A DNA stretch of 64,000 nucleotides, taken from NCBI RefSeq assembly GCF_011777495.1, contig NZ_JAATJS010000008.1, forward strand, positions 61,003-125,002, read 5' to 3'. A program made the position numbers and the translations under genes. The DNA is from Microvirga terricola (GTDB lineage Bacteria; Pseudomonadota; Alphaproteobacteria; Rhizobiales; Beijerinckiaceae). This document shows positions 1 to 8,432 of the stretch, piece by piece (the stretch's first letter is position 1; each line of letters opens with the position of its first letter). The notes under the pieces were generated by a model that was given only the letters and a program-made list of their open reading frames with translations, did not search any database and was not told the DNA's origin.

Positions 1-374
1 GGCTCAATCAGAAGCATCCGGGCCGCCTCCATGACCCGAGCCTCAATCTCCGCCTTTGGCATGCGGCTGTTCTCAAGGCCGAAAGCGAGATTTTGACGGA
101 CGCTCATATGCGGATAGAGAGCGTAAGACTGGAACACCATCGCGAGGCCACGATCGGCCGCTGACACGTCATTAACAACGCGGCCATCCAACCGGATCTC
201 GCCGGCATTTGACGCCTCCAATCCCGCAATAATTCGCAGCAGGGTCGACTTTCCGCACCCCGAGGGGCCGACGAACACGACAAACTCGCCGTCTCGAACC
301 TCAAGGTCGATGCCGTGCAGCACATTCACGGCCCCGAACTGTTTCGTGATCTGCTGTAAGGAGAGATGACTCAC
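1..374 (-). CDS. Sugar ABC transporter ATP-binding protein (5' part only)
   Basis: N-terminal 124 residues of a MalK/UgpC-type ATPase; the rest lies beyond the left edge. The Walker A motif GPSGCGKST is at about residues 36-44, followed by the Q-loop stretch VFQSYALYPHM typical of carbohydrate importers. The start is a GTG with an upstream GGAAAGAGAG ribosome site; no ATG fits the conserved N-terminus. It is the fourth gene of the importer, 28 bases after the second permease gene, and should power uptake of the sugar bound by the upstream solute-binding protein. In this family a C-terminal regulatory TOBE domain is normal, but it cannot be seen here. Confidence 0.93.
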   Translation of the reverse strand, partial: MSHLSLQQITKQFGAVNVLHGIDLEVRDGEFVVFVGPSGCGKSTLLRIIAGLEASNAGEIRLDGRVVNDVSAADRGLAMVFQSYALYPHMSVRQNLAFGLENSRMPKAEIEARVMEAARMLLIE

Positions 375-402
375 GGCGCTCTCTTTCCGACTAGGTTGGG
401 CA

Positions 403-1455
403 TCACTTCAGACCTGTACTCGCAATGCCACTGGTGATGTAGCGTTGAAGGAACAGGAATATGGCGGCGACGGGAAGGATCGAGAGAACGGTCATTGCAA
501 GGACATAGTGCCATTGAACGTTCAACTCTCCAGAGAAGGCATTGAGGCCGACCTGAAGCGTATATTGCTCCTTGCGAGACAAAACGATAAGCGGCCACAG
601 AAAGTCATTCCAGCGCCACATGATCGAAAAAATCGCGAGCACTGCGAGAGCCGGCGCCGCGAGCGGCAGCACGATGCGCCAGTAGATCTGCCACTCGGAC
701 GCCTTGTCCATGCGCGCCGCGTCGATCAATTCGTCCGGAATTGTCAGCATATATTGACGCAGGAGAAAAACGCCAGTCGGCGTTGCCACGGTGGGGAGGA
801 TCACTCCCCAAAGGGTATCAAAGAGGCGCATCTCGTTTACGACGAGATAGAGGGGTACCACGATCACCGACAGGGGCACCATGAGGGTCGCAAGAATGAT
901 CCCCAGAACCGCCGTACGGCCCTTGAACTCGTATTTGGACAGAGCGAACGCCGCCATGGAGTTGACGATCAGGGTAATGATGGTCGCCATGACCGTTACG
1001 AAAATCGAGTTCTGGAAGTAGCGCAGAAAATTGAACTGCTGCAGGGGCTCGGTGTAGTTCCCCGTCGCGAGCTTCACCTCCCGCTCCGGGCTACGCTTAT
1101 CTATCGGCACGCGCACGAGTTCGCCCTGATTCGCAGGATCCACCATCTGCGCCATGAGACCGACACGACGCACCTGGGCGAGCACTCGCTCAGTGCCGTC
1201 GTCCTGCTTCACCCGGTAAAGCGGCAGCGGTTTGTCATAGCCCTGGACATTCGCCAAGCGGGCGTCGAGAGGCAACATCGTCGGCGGAAACTCGACCAGG
1301 TTCGCTGGCGTCTTGAACGATGAAAGAGCAAGCCAGACGATGGGGCCGAACATCAGGAACAGGCCTATCGCGAGCCAGAGATAGGACAGGACGTCAGTCC
1401 AGTGCCATCCTTTGCCGCCACGGCGCCGGAGCAAAAAGGTCGATATCGCATTCAT
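403..1455 (-). CDS. Carbohydrate ABC transporter permease (MalG family)
   Basis: 350-aa inner-membrane permease. A first membrane segment near residues 24-45 is followed by a roughly 90-residue hydrophilic, probably periplasmic loop, then five further membrane segments. The EAA loop that docks on the ATPase is at about residues 245-270 (DAARMDKASEWQIYWRIVLP). The long first loop makes it larger than a standard MalG (about 280-300 aa), though such loops occur in other sugar permeases. Its start overlaps the stop of the previous permease by four bases (ATGA), so translation is probably coupled. The substrate is inferred from the neighbouring kduI and GH105 genes, probably unsaturated uronate-containing oligosaccharides. 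Confidence 0.93.
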   Translation of the reverse strand: MNAISTFLLRRRGGKGWHWTDVLSYLWLAIGLFLMFGPIVWLALSSFKTPANLVEFPPTMLPLDARLANVQGYDKPLPLYRVKQDDGTERVLAQVRRVGLMAQMVDPANQGELVRVPIDKRSPEREVKLATGNYTEPLQQFNFLRYFQNSIFVTVMATIITLIVNSMAAFALSKYEFKGRTAVLGIILATLMVPLSVIVVPLYLVVNEMRLFDTLWGVILPTVATPTGVFLLRQYMLTIPDELIDAARMDKASEWQIYWRIVLPLAAPALAVLAIFSIMWRWNDFLWPLIVLSRKEQYTLQVGLNAFSGELNVQWHYVLAMTVLSILPVAAIFLFLQRYITSGIASTGLK

Positions 1456-2474
1456 GCACGCCCCTCCCGATTACGGCGGCTTGACGCCATCAGCTGCAGC
1501 AGCGTCAAGCCAACCAGAACCAAGCCCATAAGCATCGAGGCCGCGGAGGCGAGGCCCAGATTTCGGAGGACGTGAGCAAATCCGGTCTCATAAATGTACT
1601 GCGTGATGAATAGCGTACTCGTTCCTGGTCCCCCGCCGGTCAGAACATAGGCCTCGTCGAAGATCTGGACAGCACGGATCAGCACGAGAGTGATCACAAC
1701 AAGAAGGTTGGGCCACAGAAGCGGTAGCGTGATCCTCCAGAAAGTCCGAAAGGCACGCGTCCCGTCCATCATCGCGGCCTCATAGAGATCGCGCGGAATG
1801 GCCTGCAAGCCGGCCAGAAGGATGAGTGCGTAAAAGCCAAGGTGTGCCCAGACCGACACGAAGATGGCCCAGAACATTGCCCAGTTGCGCTCCGCAAGCC
1901 ACAGCGTCCGCTCCAACCCATATTCGACAAGAATGGCGTTAAGCAGCCCGTCGCGCTGCAGGATCCATTTCCAGATCAAGCCAACCACGACGGGCGACAG
2001 AAGCACCGGAAAAAAGAAGACGGCCCTCCAGAAGCCTCGACTGCGCATTTCTCGGTTCAGCACCAGCGCAGTGACGAGCGCCACCAACACAAGGACCGTC
2101 ACCTGCACCACAACAAAGAAAACGGTGTTGTGGATGCTTTGCCAGAAGGCATCCTCACGGCAGGTCGCCGGTTGCGTGTAATCCGCGCAAGTGAGCAGCG
2201 TTTGATATTGCTCAAACCCGACAAAGTGGCGCTCCCCAAAAAAGATCGCCATGCCACCGGAGAACGAATAAGCGAAATTAATCGCGACGGGAACGAGAAC
2301 GAAGATGCTGAAAATCAGCATGTTGGGAGCGAGAAAAACGGCTCCCATGCCTCCGATCCCAAACCGCTTCTGAATGAAGACCATGGGCGCATTCAGTGCC
2401 CCCATCAGAAAGTGCAGCGGTGCAGCCACGACACCGGACAGCGCCTGACTCTGTGTTTCACTCGCGACGCTCAT
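1452..2474 (-). CDS. Carbohydrate ABC transporter permease (MalF family)
   Basis: 340-aa permease with about six membrane segments and an EAA loop (AAMMDGTRAFRTFWRITLP) before the last two segments. It pairs with the downstream MalG-type subunit. The start is the ATG of MSVASETQ because a GGGGA ribosome site lies eight bases upstream; an in-frame ATG 45 bases further upstream falls inside a stem-loop and lacks a ribosome site. A loop near residues 100-120 holds two cysteines (TCADYTQPATC) that could form a periplasmic disulfide (inference). Order binding protein, MalF, MalG, ATPase is the usual one. Confidence 0.92.
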   Translation of the reverse strand: MSVASETQSQALSGVVAAPLHFLMGALNAPMVFIQKRFGIGGMGAVFLAPNMLIFSIFVLVPVAINFAYSFSGGMAIFFGERHFVGFEQYQTLLTCADYTQPATCREDAFWQSIHNTVFFVVVQVTVLVLVALVTALVLNREMRSRGFWRAVFFFPVLLSPVVVGLIWKWILQRDGLLNAILVEYGLERTLWLAERNWAMFWAIFVSVWAHLGFYALILLAGLQAIPRDLYEAAMMDGTRAFRTFWRITLPLLWPNLLVVITLVLIRAVQIFDEAYVLTGGGPGTSTLFITQYIYETGFAHVLRNLGLASAASMLMGLVLVGLTLLQLMASSRRNREGRA

Positions 2475-2505
2475 TTTCGACATCCCCATTGGAGCGTATC
2501 GGCAC

Positions 2506-2535
2506 GCCGGCACTCCCATTTGAGGGAATGCCGGC
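2506..2535 (-). other. Intercistronic stem-loop between binding-protein and permease genes
   Basis: Seven-base arms GCCGGCA and TGCCGGC enclose a one-base mismatch, a further TCCC/GGGA stem and a six-base loop. It begins eight bases past the binding-protein stop. No U tract follows, so it is more likely an mRNA 3'-end protector or partial attenuator than a full terminator. Such hairpins often keep binding-protein transcripts more abundant than permease transcripts (known for malE-malF); its action here is inferred. Confidence 0.55.
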
Positions 2536-2542
2536 GAAAGCT

Positions 2543-3814
2543 TTAGCGAGAGGCCTCTGCGACCTTCTGCTTGATGTCGTCTTCGATGCGTGCGTACGCA
2601 TCCGCCAACTGTGCCTCACGGGCCACGACCTGTCCAAGGCGGCTGATGACGGAAGCGTAGATCGCACCGGACCACTTGTAGCTCTGCATCTTGAGCGCGA
2701 TCGGTGAGGCTGACTGCGTCGCTTTCAGGAAGATATCGAGCGACTTCTTCACATTCGGGTCCTTCGATTTGAAATCGACGCCTTTTGCAGCAACGCCCAG
2801 GTGCGCGGGGAGGAAGAGCGTGCGCTCAGAGAATTCGCGCACCACCGGCTCGCTCGCCAGATACTCTATCACACGCGCAACTTCCTTCGGATGCTGCGTG
2901 TACTTCACTGCGACTAGTCCCGCGCCGCCGGGCATGCCCGTGCAGGCAGCGGGTCCGCAAGGCTCAGTCCCCGCCGACCAATCGAACTTGTCGCCAATCT
3001 TCTGCGAAAACTGCGCAACCTGCCAGGAGCCCGAGAAGTAAACAGCGACCTGGCCGTTCACGAACTCATCATTGGCCCCCTTGTAGGTGGTGCCTGCAAC
3101 GCCACCCCAGATCTCGCGGGGCATGGTGCCGTCCTTGTGCCAATCGGCAATGCCCTGCGCCATCGCCTTGAAGCCGTCATCGACGACGGCCGGCTTGCCA
3201 TCGGCGCCGATCACCTTCGCGCCCATCGAAATGGCCGGGCCCATGAAGCGATGACCGGAGCGGTCGAAGGCGAGCGCGATCGGAACCTTCTGGTTCTGCG
3301 CCACCTTGCGCGCAGCCGCCGCCCACTCATCCCACGACGCCTTCTCACCCGGAACGGGAACACCTGCCTGCTCGAACAGAGTCGTATTGACCAGCGGCCC
3401 AGTGATCGTGAGCTGGGTCATGAAGCCGGGAAGAGCATTGCTGCCGTCTTCGCGCATCCAATCGAGCGTGTTGCTGAAATTTTTCTCGAAGATTGCAGCA
3501 TCCTTCAAGTGCGAACGGAGATCCAGCCAGTGCTTGGCTTGGGACTTCAATTCCACGACGCGGACGATATCTGGACCACGGCCAGCCTCGAGCTGCACGG
3601 GAAGCTGGTCCTTGATGACACCGAAGGCCACATTATCGACGACGACCTTGATGTCCGGGTTCTGCGCCTCAAAGCGCTTCACCATGTCCTCCAGAACTTC
3701 GCCTTCATTGCCGTCGGAGTACCACATGATGCGGACCTCCGTGGCGGCGAGAGAAGTGGAAGCGGTAAACGTCAGCGCCAAGGCACTGAGCATTAACGTC
3801 TTGAAGCTTTTCAT
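2543..3814 (-). CDS. Sugar ABC transporter substrate-binding protein
   Basis: 423-aa family 1 extracellular solute-binding protein. The first 23 residues form a signal peptide ending in TASTSLA, with the mature protein starting ATEVRIMWYSDG. The mature part has the usual pattern of this family: EDMVKRFEAQNPDIKVVV near the start, and GQVAVYFSGSW then GLVAVKYTQHPKEVARVIEY in the second half. The chosen ATG has GGAGG six bases upstream; another ATG directly before it is possible. A much earlier in-frame start would put about 70 non-signal residues in front and is rejected. It should deliver sugar to the two permeases downstream and is the first importer gene after the enzyme genes. Confidence 0.94.
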   Translation of the reverse strand: MKSFKTLMLSALALTFTASTSLAATEVRIMWYSDGNEGEVLEDMVKRFEAQNPDIKVVVDNVAFGVIKDQLPVQLEAGRGPDIVRVVELKSQAKHWLDLRSHLKDAAIFEKNFSNTLDWMREDGSNALPGFMTQLTITGPLVNTTLFEQAGVPVPGEKASWDEWAAAARKVAQNQKVPIALAFDRSGHRFMGPAISMGAKVIGADGKPAVVDDGFKAMAQGIADWHKDGTMPREIWGGVAGTTYKGANDEFVNGQVAVYFSGSWQVAQFSQKIGDKFDWSAGTEPCGPAACTGMPGGAGLVAVKYTQHPKEVARVIEYLASEPVVREFSERTLFLPAHLGVAAKGVDFKSKDPNVKKSLDIFLKATQSASPIALKMQSYKWSGAIYASVISRLGQVVAREAQLADAYARIEDDIKQKVAEASR

Positions 3815-3842
3815 CATTTTCCTCCCATGATGAATCTCTGGC

Positions 3843-6389
3843 TCAGGCGGTTTTGAGTTCTTTTTCCCGCCATTGATCTTGGGAGGGCAGCACGACGCGC
3901 GTGCCCTCCGGAAAAGAGCGAAGGTCCCCGGACAACGTCCAATGCTTCGGGTCGATCGTTTCAGTCCCAACCCGAACGGTTGCGTCGGCATTGCAGACAA
4001 CGGCGCCGAAATCGGGATCATTTAGTGTGATTGTTCCATCGGCTTCAGAAATCGAAAAACCGGCAAAGCGTTCACCGAAGGCCTTCAGGCTGCCTTCGGT
4101 CGCAACGTCCGAGAGACGGACGACCCACCGGCCCTCATGGCCCGGAAGACGGATCTCACATCCCGCCGTCGGCCCCGTGATAACCCGCTCAATGGGACCG
4201 CTGGCGATCAAGAGACAGAGACCATCGCCCGAGCGAACGAGAATGCGGTTTCCGTCATAGATGACCTCATCCATTTCGGATTCTGGCAACCAAGCATGGG
4301 TGAAGTTTGGTTGCGATCCGTGTGCTTTGAAATCCACCACGGCGAGCGATCGGTATTGTTGGACCCAAGGAACAGTGCCGCAGCCGCCCCAATAGGAAGG
4401 CCGTCCGTAGCCGCTGTGAATCACCTCGCCCGGATGATTGATCCAGATTTGTGCCTCCGGTTTGTCGCCGAGGCGCAGGTGGAGCATCGTCTCCTGATAA
4501 CCCCACTCGCCTGCGCGATAGGCGGCGATGCTTCCGAGAGCGTAGCTTTTCGTCTTGAAGTGATAAAGAGAGGCGATCCCGTTTTCGCCCTGCTTGTAGC
4601 GCCACTCGTAGGCGTCATCGCCCTTGTAGTCGGCAATTGCTGCAAGGCGCGGGTCGATCTCCAACCCCTTTTCTGCGAAGCACAAAGCAAGCTGAGGGAG
4701 TGCGTGGAATCGGCGGCCGAGCCAACCCTTGCCGAAGGCGAGATACGAGATGCCCGACAATTCAAGGGTTCGCCCAGGGCGGAGCGTATGCTCATAGCTG
4801 CGCCCCTGAGAAGCGGTCATCAAGCCGTGATGGCTCGACAAGGCGATGATCTCAACGAGACGGCGGATGGCCGCTCCCGAACGCTCGCGGATCGCCGCAT
4901 CCGGAGAAAGCGCGTAGAGCGCGCAGAGGCCTTTGAGATCGATGGGGAAATAGGGCGCCGAGTTCCACTCGGCCATCTCACACGCTTCGAAATGCGTGAG
5001 CCATTCCAGCAATCGCTGACGACCGATCTCCGCTTGCTCACGCCCTTTGCGGCCGGAGCGCTTGAAGGTCTCTTCGGGAAAGAGCGTTCCGGCCAGATGA
5101 CAGGCCGTGTGAAAGAGCAGCGCGTGGTTCTCGCTGAAATACCACATCACATCGTTGCCCGGCTCGTCCATCCAATATCGGAACCGGAGAATGACATCAT
5201 CCATGCGGGCTCGCGTTTGAGGCGAGATGCGATCAGGCCAAGCGATACGGCACCAGAGAAGCGGCACCAACAAGAAGTCGGCGCAGTCATGGCAATCGCC
5301 GACGATCGGAAGGCAGGAATCGATAATGCGGTCCGTCTCTTCCCCTCCTCGATCAAGCGCGAGCCGCGCAAGGGCGGCGACCATATCGCGCTCACCCTTC
5401 TCCGCCACGTGATCGAGAGCGATATGGGCGCGGGCTTTGAGATCGGAGGTTGGCGCTGGCGCATCATCCAGGTGGCAGATTTCAACGCCGAGAACACGGG
5501 TCGCCGTGAACGGTCCGTCTCTCAGTGTCACATCGAAGTGCCGAAAGTCGGCGGGCAAATCCTTGGTTCCGGCCAGTGAAATCCGTGTCTGTCCGGCCGG
5601 AAGCCGCTTGACGAGTTCGACGTTGCCCTCGGTCGACATGAAGTCGCCACGCACGTCCACGTGGACATCAAGCGTCTGACTTGCAGGCTGATCGAACACA
5701 ACGACGACTTCGCCGCTGCTATAAAACGGCTTCTCGAACCGCATCCCCTCGAGCATGTGCTCGACAGCGGCGGCGCGCTCCCCTTCGATTGGCGTGGGCA
5801 ACCCGACCGAGAGGCCTTGCCCCTGCACCAGTTCGAGGCTGAAGTAGTAACGAGCGTCGCGCTCGCAGAGATCCGCGAACCAGACGCGGATTTCATTGCG
5901 GCCGGCCTGGAGCGGAACCTCAACGACCGCGCTCTCTTCGAAGTTGCGTTGGTAGCGGGTCAGCTCGGCGATCCGCTTGCCATTCACCTCGAGAAACGCT
6001 CCGCCGCATGTCGAGAAGCGGAAGCGCGCGGTTTGAGCCTGCGCGCTTTCAAGCGTCGTTCGCGCCCAGCATTCAACCCGAGTCGCGCGAAACCAAAAAC
6101 CGGAGAGATCGACGCGGGGGCTGCCAAAGGGAAACCACACGCGCTTGGCCTCGAATGAGGTGACAGGCGCCGGCGTTTTTCCGCGAAACGCGGCAATAAA
6201 ATCCGTGCGGCAGGGATATTGATGCGGAATGAAGTTCCGATCCTTCGTGAGGAAGAAGAAGGCGTCCATCTTGCCTTCCATCGTGCGGTCAGGAACATCA
6301 TAGCGCTCCTCATGCACGTCACCGATCTGCCAATGGCCGACAGCATCGCCGGACTTCAGAGGGACCGTCAGATACATGTTGTTGTTCAT
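3843..6389 (-). CDS. Unassigned 848-aa protein, likely carbohydrate-active (beta-sandwich plus alpha/alpha toroid)
   Basis: I cannot assign a named family. No signal peptide, so probably cytoplasmic. Residues about 95-190 read as a beta-sandwich of the kind found at the N-terminus of rhamnosidases and similar enzymes (FRFSTCGGAFLEVNGKRI, then PLQAGRNEIRVWF). Residues about 310-590 are helical with conserved-looking aromatic and polar groups: MWYFSENHALLFHTACHLAG (415-434), EMAEWNSAPYFPIDLKGL (471-488), SYEHTLRPGR (531-540). Residues 600-800 look like beta strands, as in heparinase II/III or other toroid lyases. It lies 15 bases after kduI and 28 before the binding protein, so it is in one operon with them. 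A lyase or glycosidase acting on imported rhamnogalacturonan pieces is an inference. Confidence 0.8.
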   Translation of the reverse strand: MNNNMYLTVPLKSGDAVGHWQIGDVHEERYDVPDRTMEGKMDAFFFLTKDRNFIPHQYPCRTDFIAAFRGKTPAPVTSFEAKRVWFPFGSPRVDLSGFWFRATRVECWARTTLESAQAQTARFRFSTCGGAFLEVNGKRIAELTRYQRNFEESAVVEVPLQAGRNEIRVWFADLCERDARYYFSLELVQGQGLSVGLPTPIEGERAAAVEHMLEGMRFEKPFYSSGEVVVVFDQPASQTLDVHVDVRGDFMSTEGNVELVKRLPAGQTRISLAGTKDLPADFRHFDVTLRDGPFTATRVLGVEICHLDDAPAPTSDLKARAHIALDHVAEKGERDMVAALARLALDRGGEETDRIIDSCLPIVGDCHDCADFLLVPLLWCRIAWPDRISPQTRARMDDVILRFRYWMDEPGNDVMWYFSENHALLFHTACHLAGTLFPEETFKRSGRKGREQAEIGRQRLLEWLTHFEACEMAEWNSAPYFPIDLKGLCALYALSPDAAIRERSGAAIRRLVEIIALSSHHGLMTASQGRSYEHTLRPGRTLELSGISYLAFGKGWLGRRFHALPQLALCFAEKGLEIDPRLAAIADYKGDDAYEWRYKQGENGIASLYHFKTKSYALGSIAAYRAGEWGYQETMLHLRLGDKPEAQIWINHPGEVIHSGYGRPSYWGGCGTVPWVQQYRSLAVVDFKAHGSQPNFTHAWLPESEMDEVIYDGNRILVRSGDGLCLLIASGPIERVITGPTAGCEIRLPGHEGRWVVRLSDVATEGSLKAFGERFAGFSISEADGTITLNDPDFGAVVCNADATVRVGTETIDPKHWTLSGDLRSFPEGTRVVLPSQDQWREKELKTA

Positions 6390-6404
6390 GATGAGCAGCC
6401 CTCT

Positions 6405-7238
6405 TTAGCGCAGCGTCCTGACGGGAACGGGATCAACGTCAGTGTATTCCTGGTTCTCGCCAGTCATGCCCCAGACGAAAGCATAAGGCCCCGTACCGGC
6501 ACCCATATGGATCGACCACGCCGGAGAGAGAACGGCATCCCCGTCAGCAACGATCAGATGGCGCGTCTCGTCCGGCCGCCCCATCAGATGAATCACACGA
6601 TCTTCCGGAGATAAATCGAAGTAGACATAGGCCTCCATCCGGCGCTCGTGCAGATGCGGCGGCATCGTATTCCAGGCGCTGCCCTGGGCGAGATCGGTGA
6701 TCCCCATGAGCAGAAGCGCGGACGGCGCAACTTCCGGATGGATGTACATGCGTAATGTGCGCTTGTTGGAATTCTTCTCCGCACCGAGCTCAAGCAATTT
6801 CGACTCGGCTCGCGTGATGAGGCGATGCGGATAATCGACCTGCGAAGGGACGGAGTTCATATAGAAGCGGGCAGGGTTTTCCGGATCCCGACTCGAGAGC
6901 TTTAACTTTTGTGCGCTGCGCCCCACATAAAGGACATCGCGGTTATTAAGCTCAAACGATTGACCATCCACATCGACACGGCCAGGGCCGCCAAGATTGG
7001 CAATACCCATTTCGCGATACGACAGAAGATATGGCGTGCCGATTGCGGCCCCCTCACCGAACTCAACCGACTTCTTGACCGGCCGGCAGCCACCCAAAAT
7101 CATGCGGTCGACGTGCGTATAGACAAGGCGCACTGCATCGTCCGGGAAGATCTTTTCGATCAGAAACGTCGAGCGAAGCTCCTCCGTGGACATGCCGGAA
7201 ATTTTTTCCGGCCCCGCACCGTAAAGAACCTCGATCAT
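6405..7238 (-). CDS. kduI: 5-dehydro-4-deoxy-D-glucuronate isomerase (KduI)
   Basis: 277 aa, the usual length. It isomerises 5-keto-4-deoxyuronate, the product of unsaturated uronyl hydrolases, to 3-deoxy-D-glycero-2,5-hexodiulosonate in pectin breakdown. The cupin metal ligands of the family can be placed at H195, H197, E202 (PPHLHERRMEAYVYF) and H244 (WSIHMG), one residue offset from the E. coli enzyme. Its ATG overlaps the stop of the upstream GH105-type gene by four bases, so the two are translationally coupled and act in sequence. The next enzymes of the route (KduD, KdgK, KdgA) are not in this window. Confidence 0.96.
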   Translation of the reverse strand: MIEVLYGAGPEKISGMSTEELRSTFLIEKIFPDDAVRLVYTHVDRMILGGCRPVKKSVEFGEGAAIGTPYLLSYREMGIANLGGPGRVDVDGQSFELNNRDVLYVGRSAQKLKLSSRDPENPARFYMNSVPSQVDYPHRLITRAESKLLELGAEKNSNKRTLRMYIHPEVAPSALLLMGITDLAQGSAWNTMPPHLHERRMEAYVYFDLSPEDRVIHLMGRPDETRHLIVADGDAVLSPAWSIHMGAGTGPYAFVWGMTGENQEYTDVDPVPVRTLR

Positions 7239-8338
7239 TGGGCGGCCTCCAGCTGAAACGCGTCGGTGTGTCGAACCGCTTCGGCGAGGAGGAGAATTGC
7301 AAGCGCCTGGCCGTAAGCGGTCGGTTGGATGGGAATGTCGCGATAGAATTGCAGATCGTGGCCCATGCGCGTGCCATAAGACACATTCTGCACCGTGCCA
7401 TGCTCATCGATATTGGCGAGCACGTATTCCAGCGCCCTCATGCCGGCCGCGCGCGCGTCCTCTCCCAAAACACCGAGCCGGGCTCCTTTCAGGAGGCCAT
7501 AGCCGAAACCGGCCGTCGCCGATGTTTCGAGATAGGAAGTCGGGTCATCGACGAGGGTGTGCCAGGCTCCACTCTTGTGCTGGTAGCGCAAGAGAGCCGT
7601 AGTCTGACTGCGCAGGCAGCCAAGGAGAAAATCCTTGATACCCCCTTCAATGCCTCCGAGCTCGATGAAATCCAGCAAGCCTGCGGTCACCCAGGCATTG
7701 CCGCGCGCCCAACGGGCCCGCGCAAAGTTGTGCCGCCCTTCGAAAGTCCAGCCATGGAACCAAAGGCCGGTCTCGGTATCCGTCAGATAGTGAACGTGCA
7801 GAAGGAACTGCCGGATCGATTCACTGACAAGTTCGGACCTGCGGGCAGCGCGTCCGTAATTTGCGAGAAACAGGGCGACCATGAACAGCGTGTCGTCCCA
7901 GAGTTCGCCGGGATTGATGCTGTCCGAGACAATATGCTGAAAGCCCTGCTCTTCCGTCCGCGGCAAATCTTTCATGACCAGATCGGCCCACTCCTCTAGA
8001 GGCTTGTGCCATCGCTTATCGCGCGTGCGGTCCCACAGGACCGACAAAGCCAGCATAGGAGCCGTGGTATTGACGTTGGGAGGGGGCAATTTGCGCGCCA
8101 GCTGGCGCTCATACCAGTCTTCAACCAGCGCACGGTGCCGGTCGGCGCCCGTAAACTCCCAGTATCGGGCCAGTCCGTAGAGCCCGACGCCCTGCGGCCA
8201 TTCCCAACCGTCAAAGCTGATGTAGTCCCCGGGGGTGCCGTCGAGATTGGGCTCGTGAAAAGTGCCGTCATGGCGCAAAGCGACCATTCCCTCGACCAAG
8301 CGGTCGAGTTGGCGAACGAGTCTTCCCCGCTCGAGCAT
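7235..8338 (-). CDS. Unsaturated rhamnogalacturonyl/glucuronyl hydrolase, GH105 (GH88-like)
   Basis: 367-aa alpha/alpha-barrel hydrolase lacking a signal peptide, so cytoplasmic. It removes the unsaturated uronic acid from the non-reducing end of oligosaccharides made by pectate or rhamnogalacturonan lyases. The motif INPGELWDDTLFMVALFLA (about 141-159) carries the catalytic aspartate region of YteR-like enzymes; FDGWEWPQGVGLYGLARYWE (42-61), FHGWTF and ARARWARGNAW are also typical. The start is the ATG with GGGGAGG six bases upstream; a longer reading frame of about 100 extra residues runs into the regulatory region and the divergent gene. First gene of the operon. GH88 and GH105 cannot be split with certainty by eye. 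Confidence 0.9.
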   Translation of the reverse strand: MLERGRLVRQLDRLVEGMVALRHDGTFHEPNLDGTPGDYISFDGWEWPQGVGLYGLARYWEFTGADRHRALVEDWYERQLARKLPPPNVNTTAPMLALSVLWDRTRDKRWHKPLEEWADLVMKDLPRTEEQGFQHIVSDSINPGELWDDTLFMVALFLANYGRAARRSELVSESIRQFLLHVHYLTDTETGLWFHGWTFEGRHNFARARWARGNAWVTAGLLDFIELGGIEGGIKDFLLGCLRSQTTALLRYQHKSGAWHTLVDDPTSYLETSATAGFGYGLLKGARLGVLGEDARAAGMRALEYVLANIDEHGTVQNVSYGTRMGHDLQFYRDIPIQPTAYGQALAILLLAEAVRHTDAFQLEAAQ

Positions 8339-8370
8339 GCGATGCCTCCCCGGCATATGTTCTCTTCTTA

Positions 8371-8422
8371 TGAAAGAATTTTCACGATCCGAAATATTTG
8401 CGCAACATGAAAATTTTTTGCA
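8371..8422. promoter_or_regulatory. Two candidate LacI-family operators in the divergent promoter region
   Basis: Two AT-rich imperfect palindromes lie between the GH105-type gene and the divergent lacI-type gene: TGAAAGAATTTTCA at 8371-8384 and TGAAAATTTTTTGCA at 8408-8422. Both share the TGAAA half and stand about 37 bp apart centre to centre, inside an otherwise GC-rich sequence. Placement between a LacI-type regulator and its probable target operon suggests autoregulation plus repression of the catabolic operon (inference). Confidence 0.5.
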
Positions 8423-8432
8423 TAAGAGGATC

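Noticed and set aside
445..1323. 292-codon plus-strand open frame
   Set aside because: Antisense of the MalG-type permease; very rich in Arg, His and Gln as expected of such shadows.
4137..5579. 480-codon plus-strand open frame
   Set aside because: Antisense to the 848-aa gene; no domain, and the minus strand has codon use, ribosome sites and operon context.
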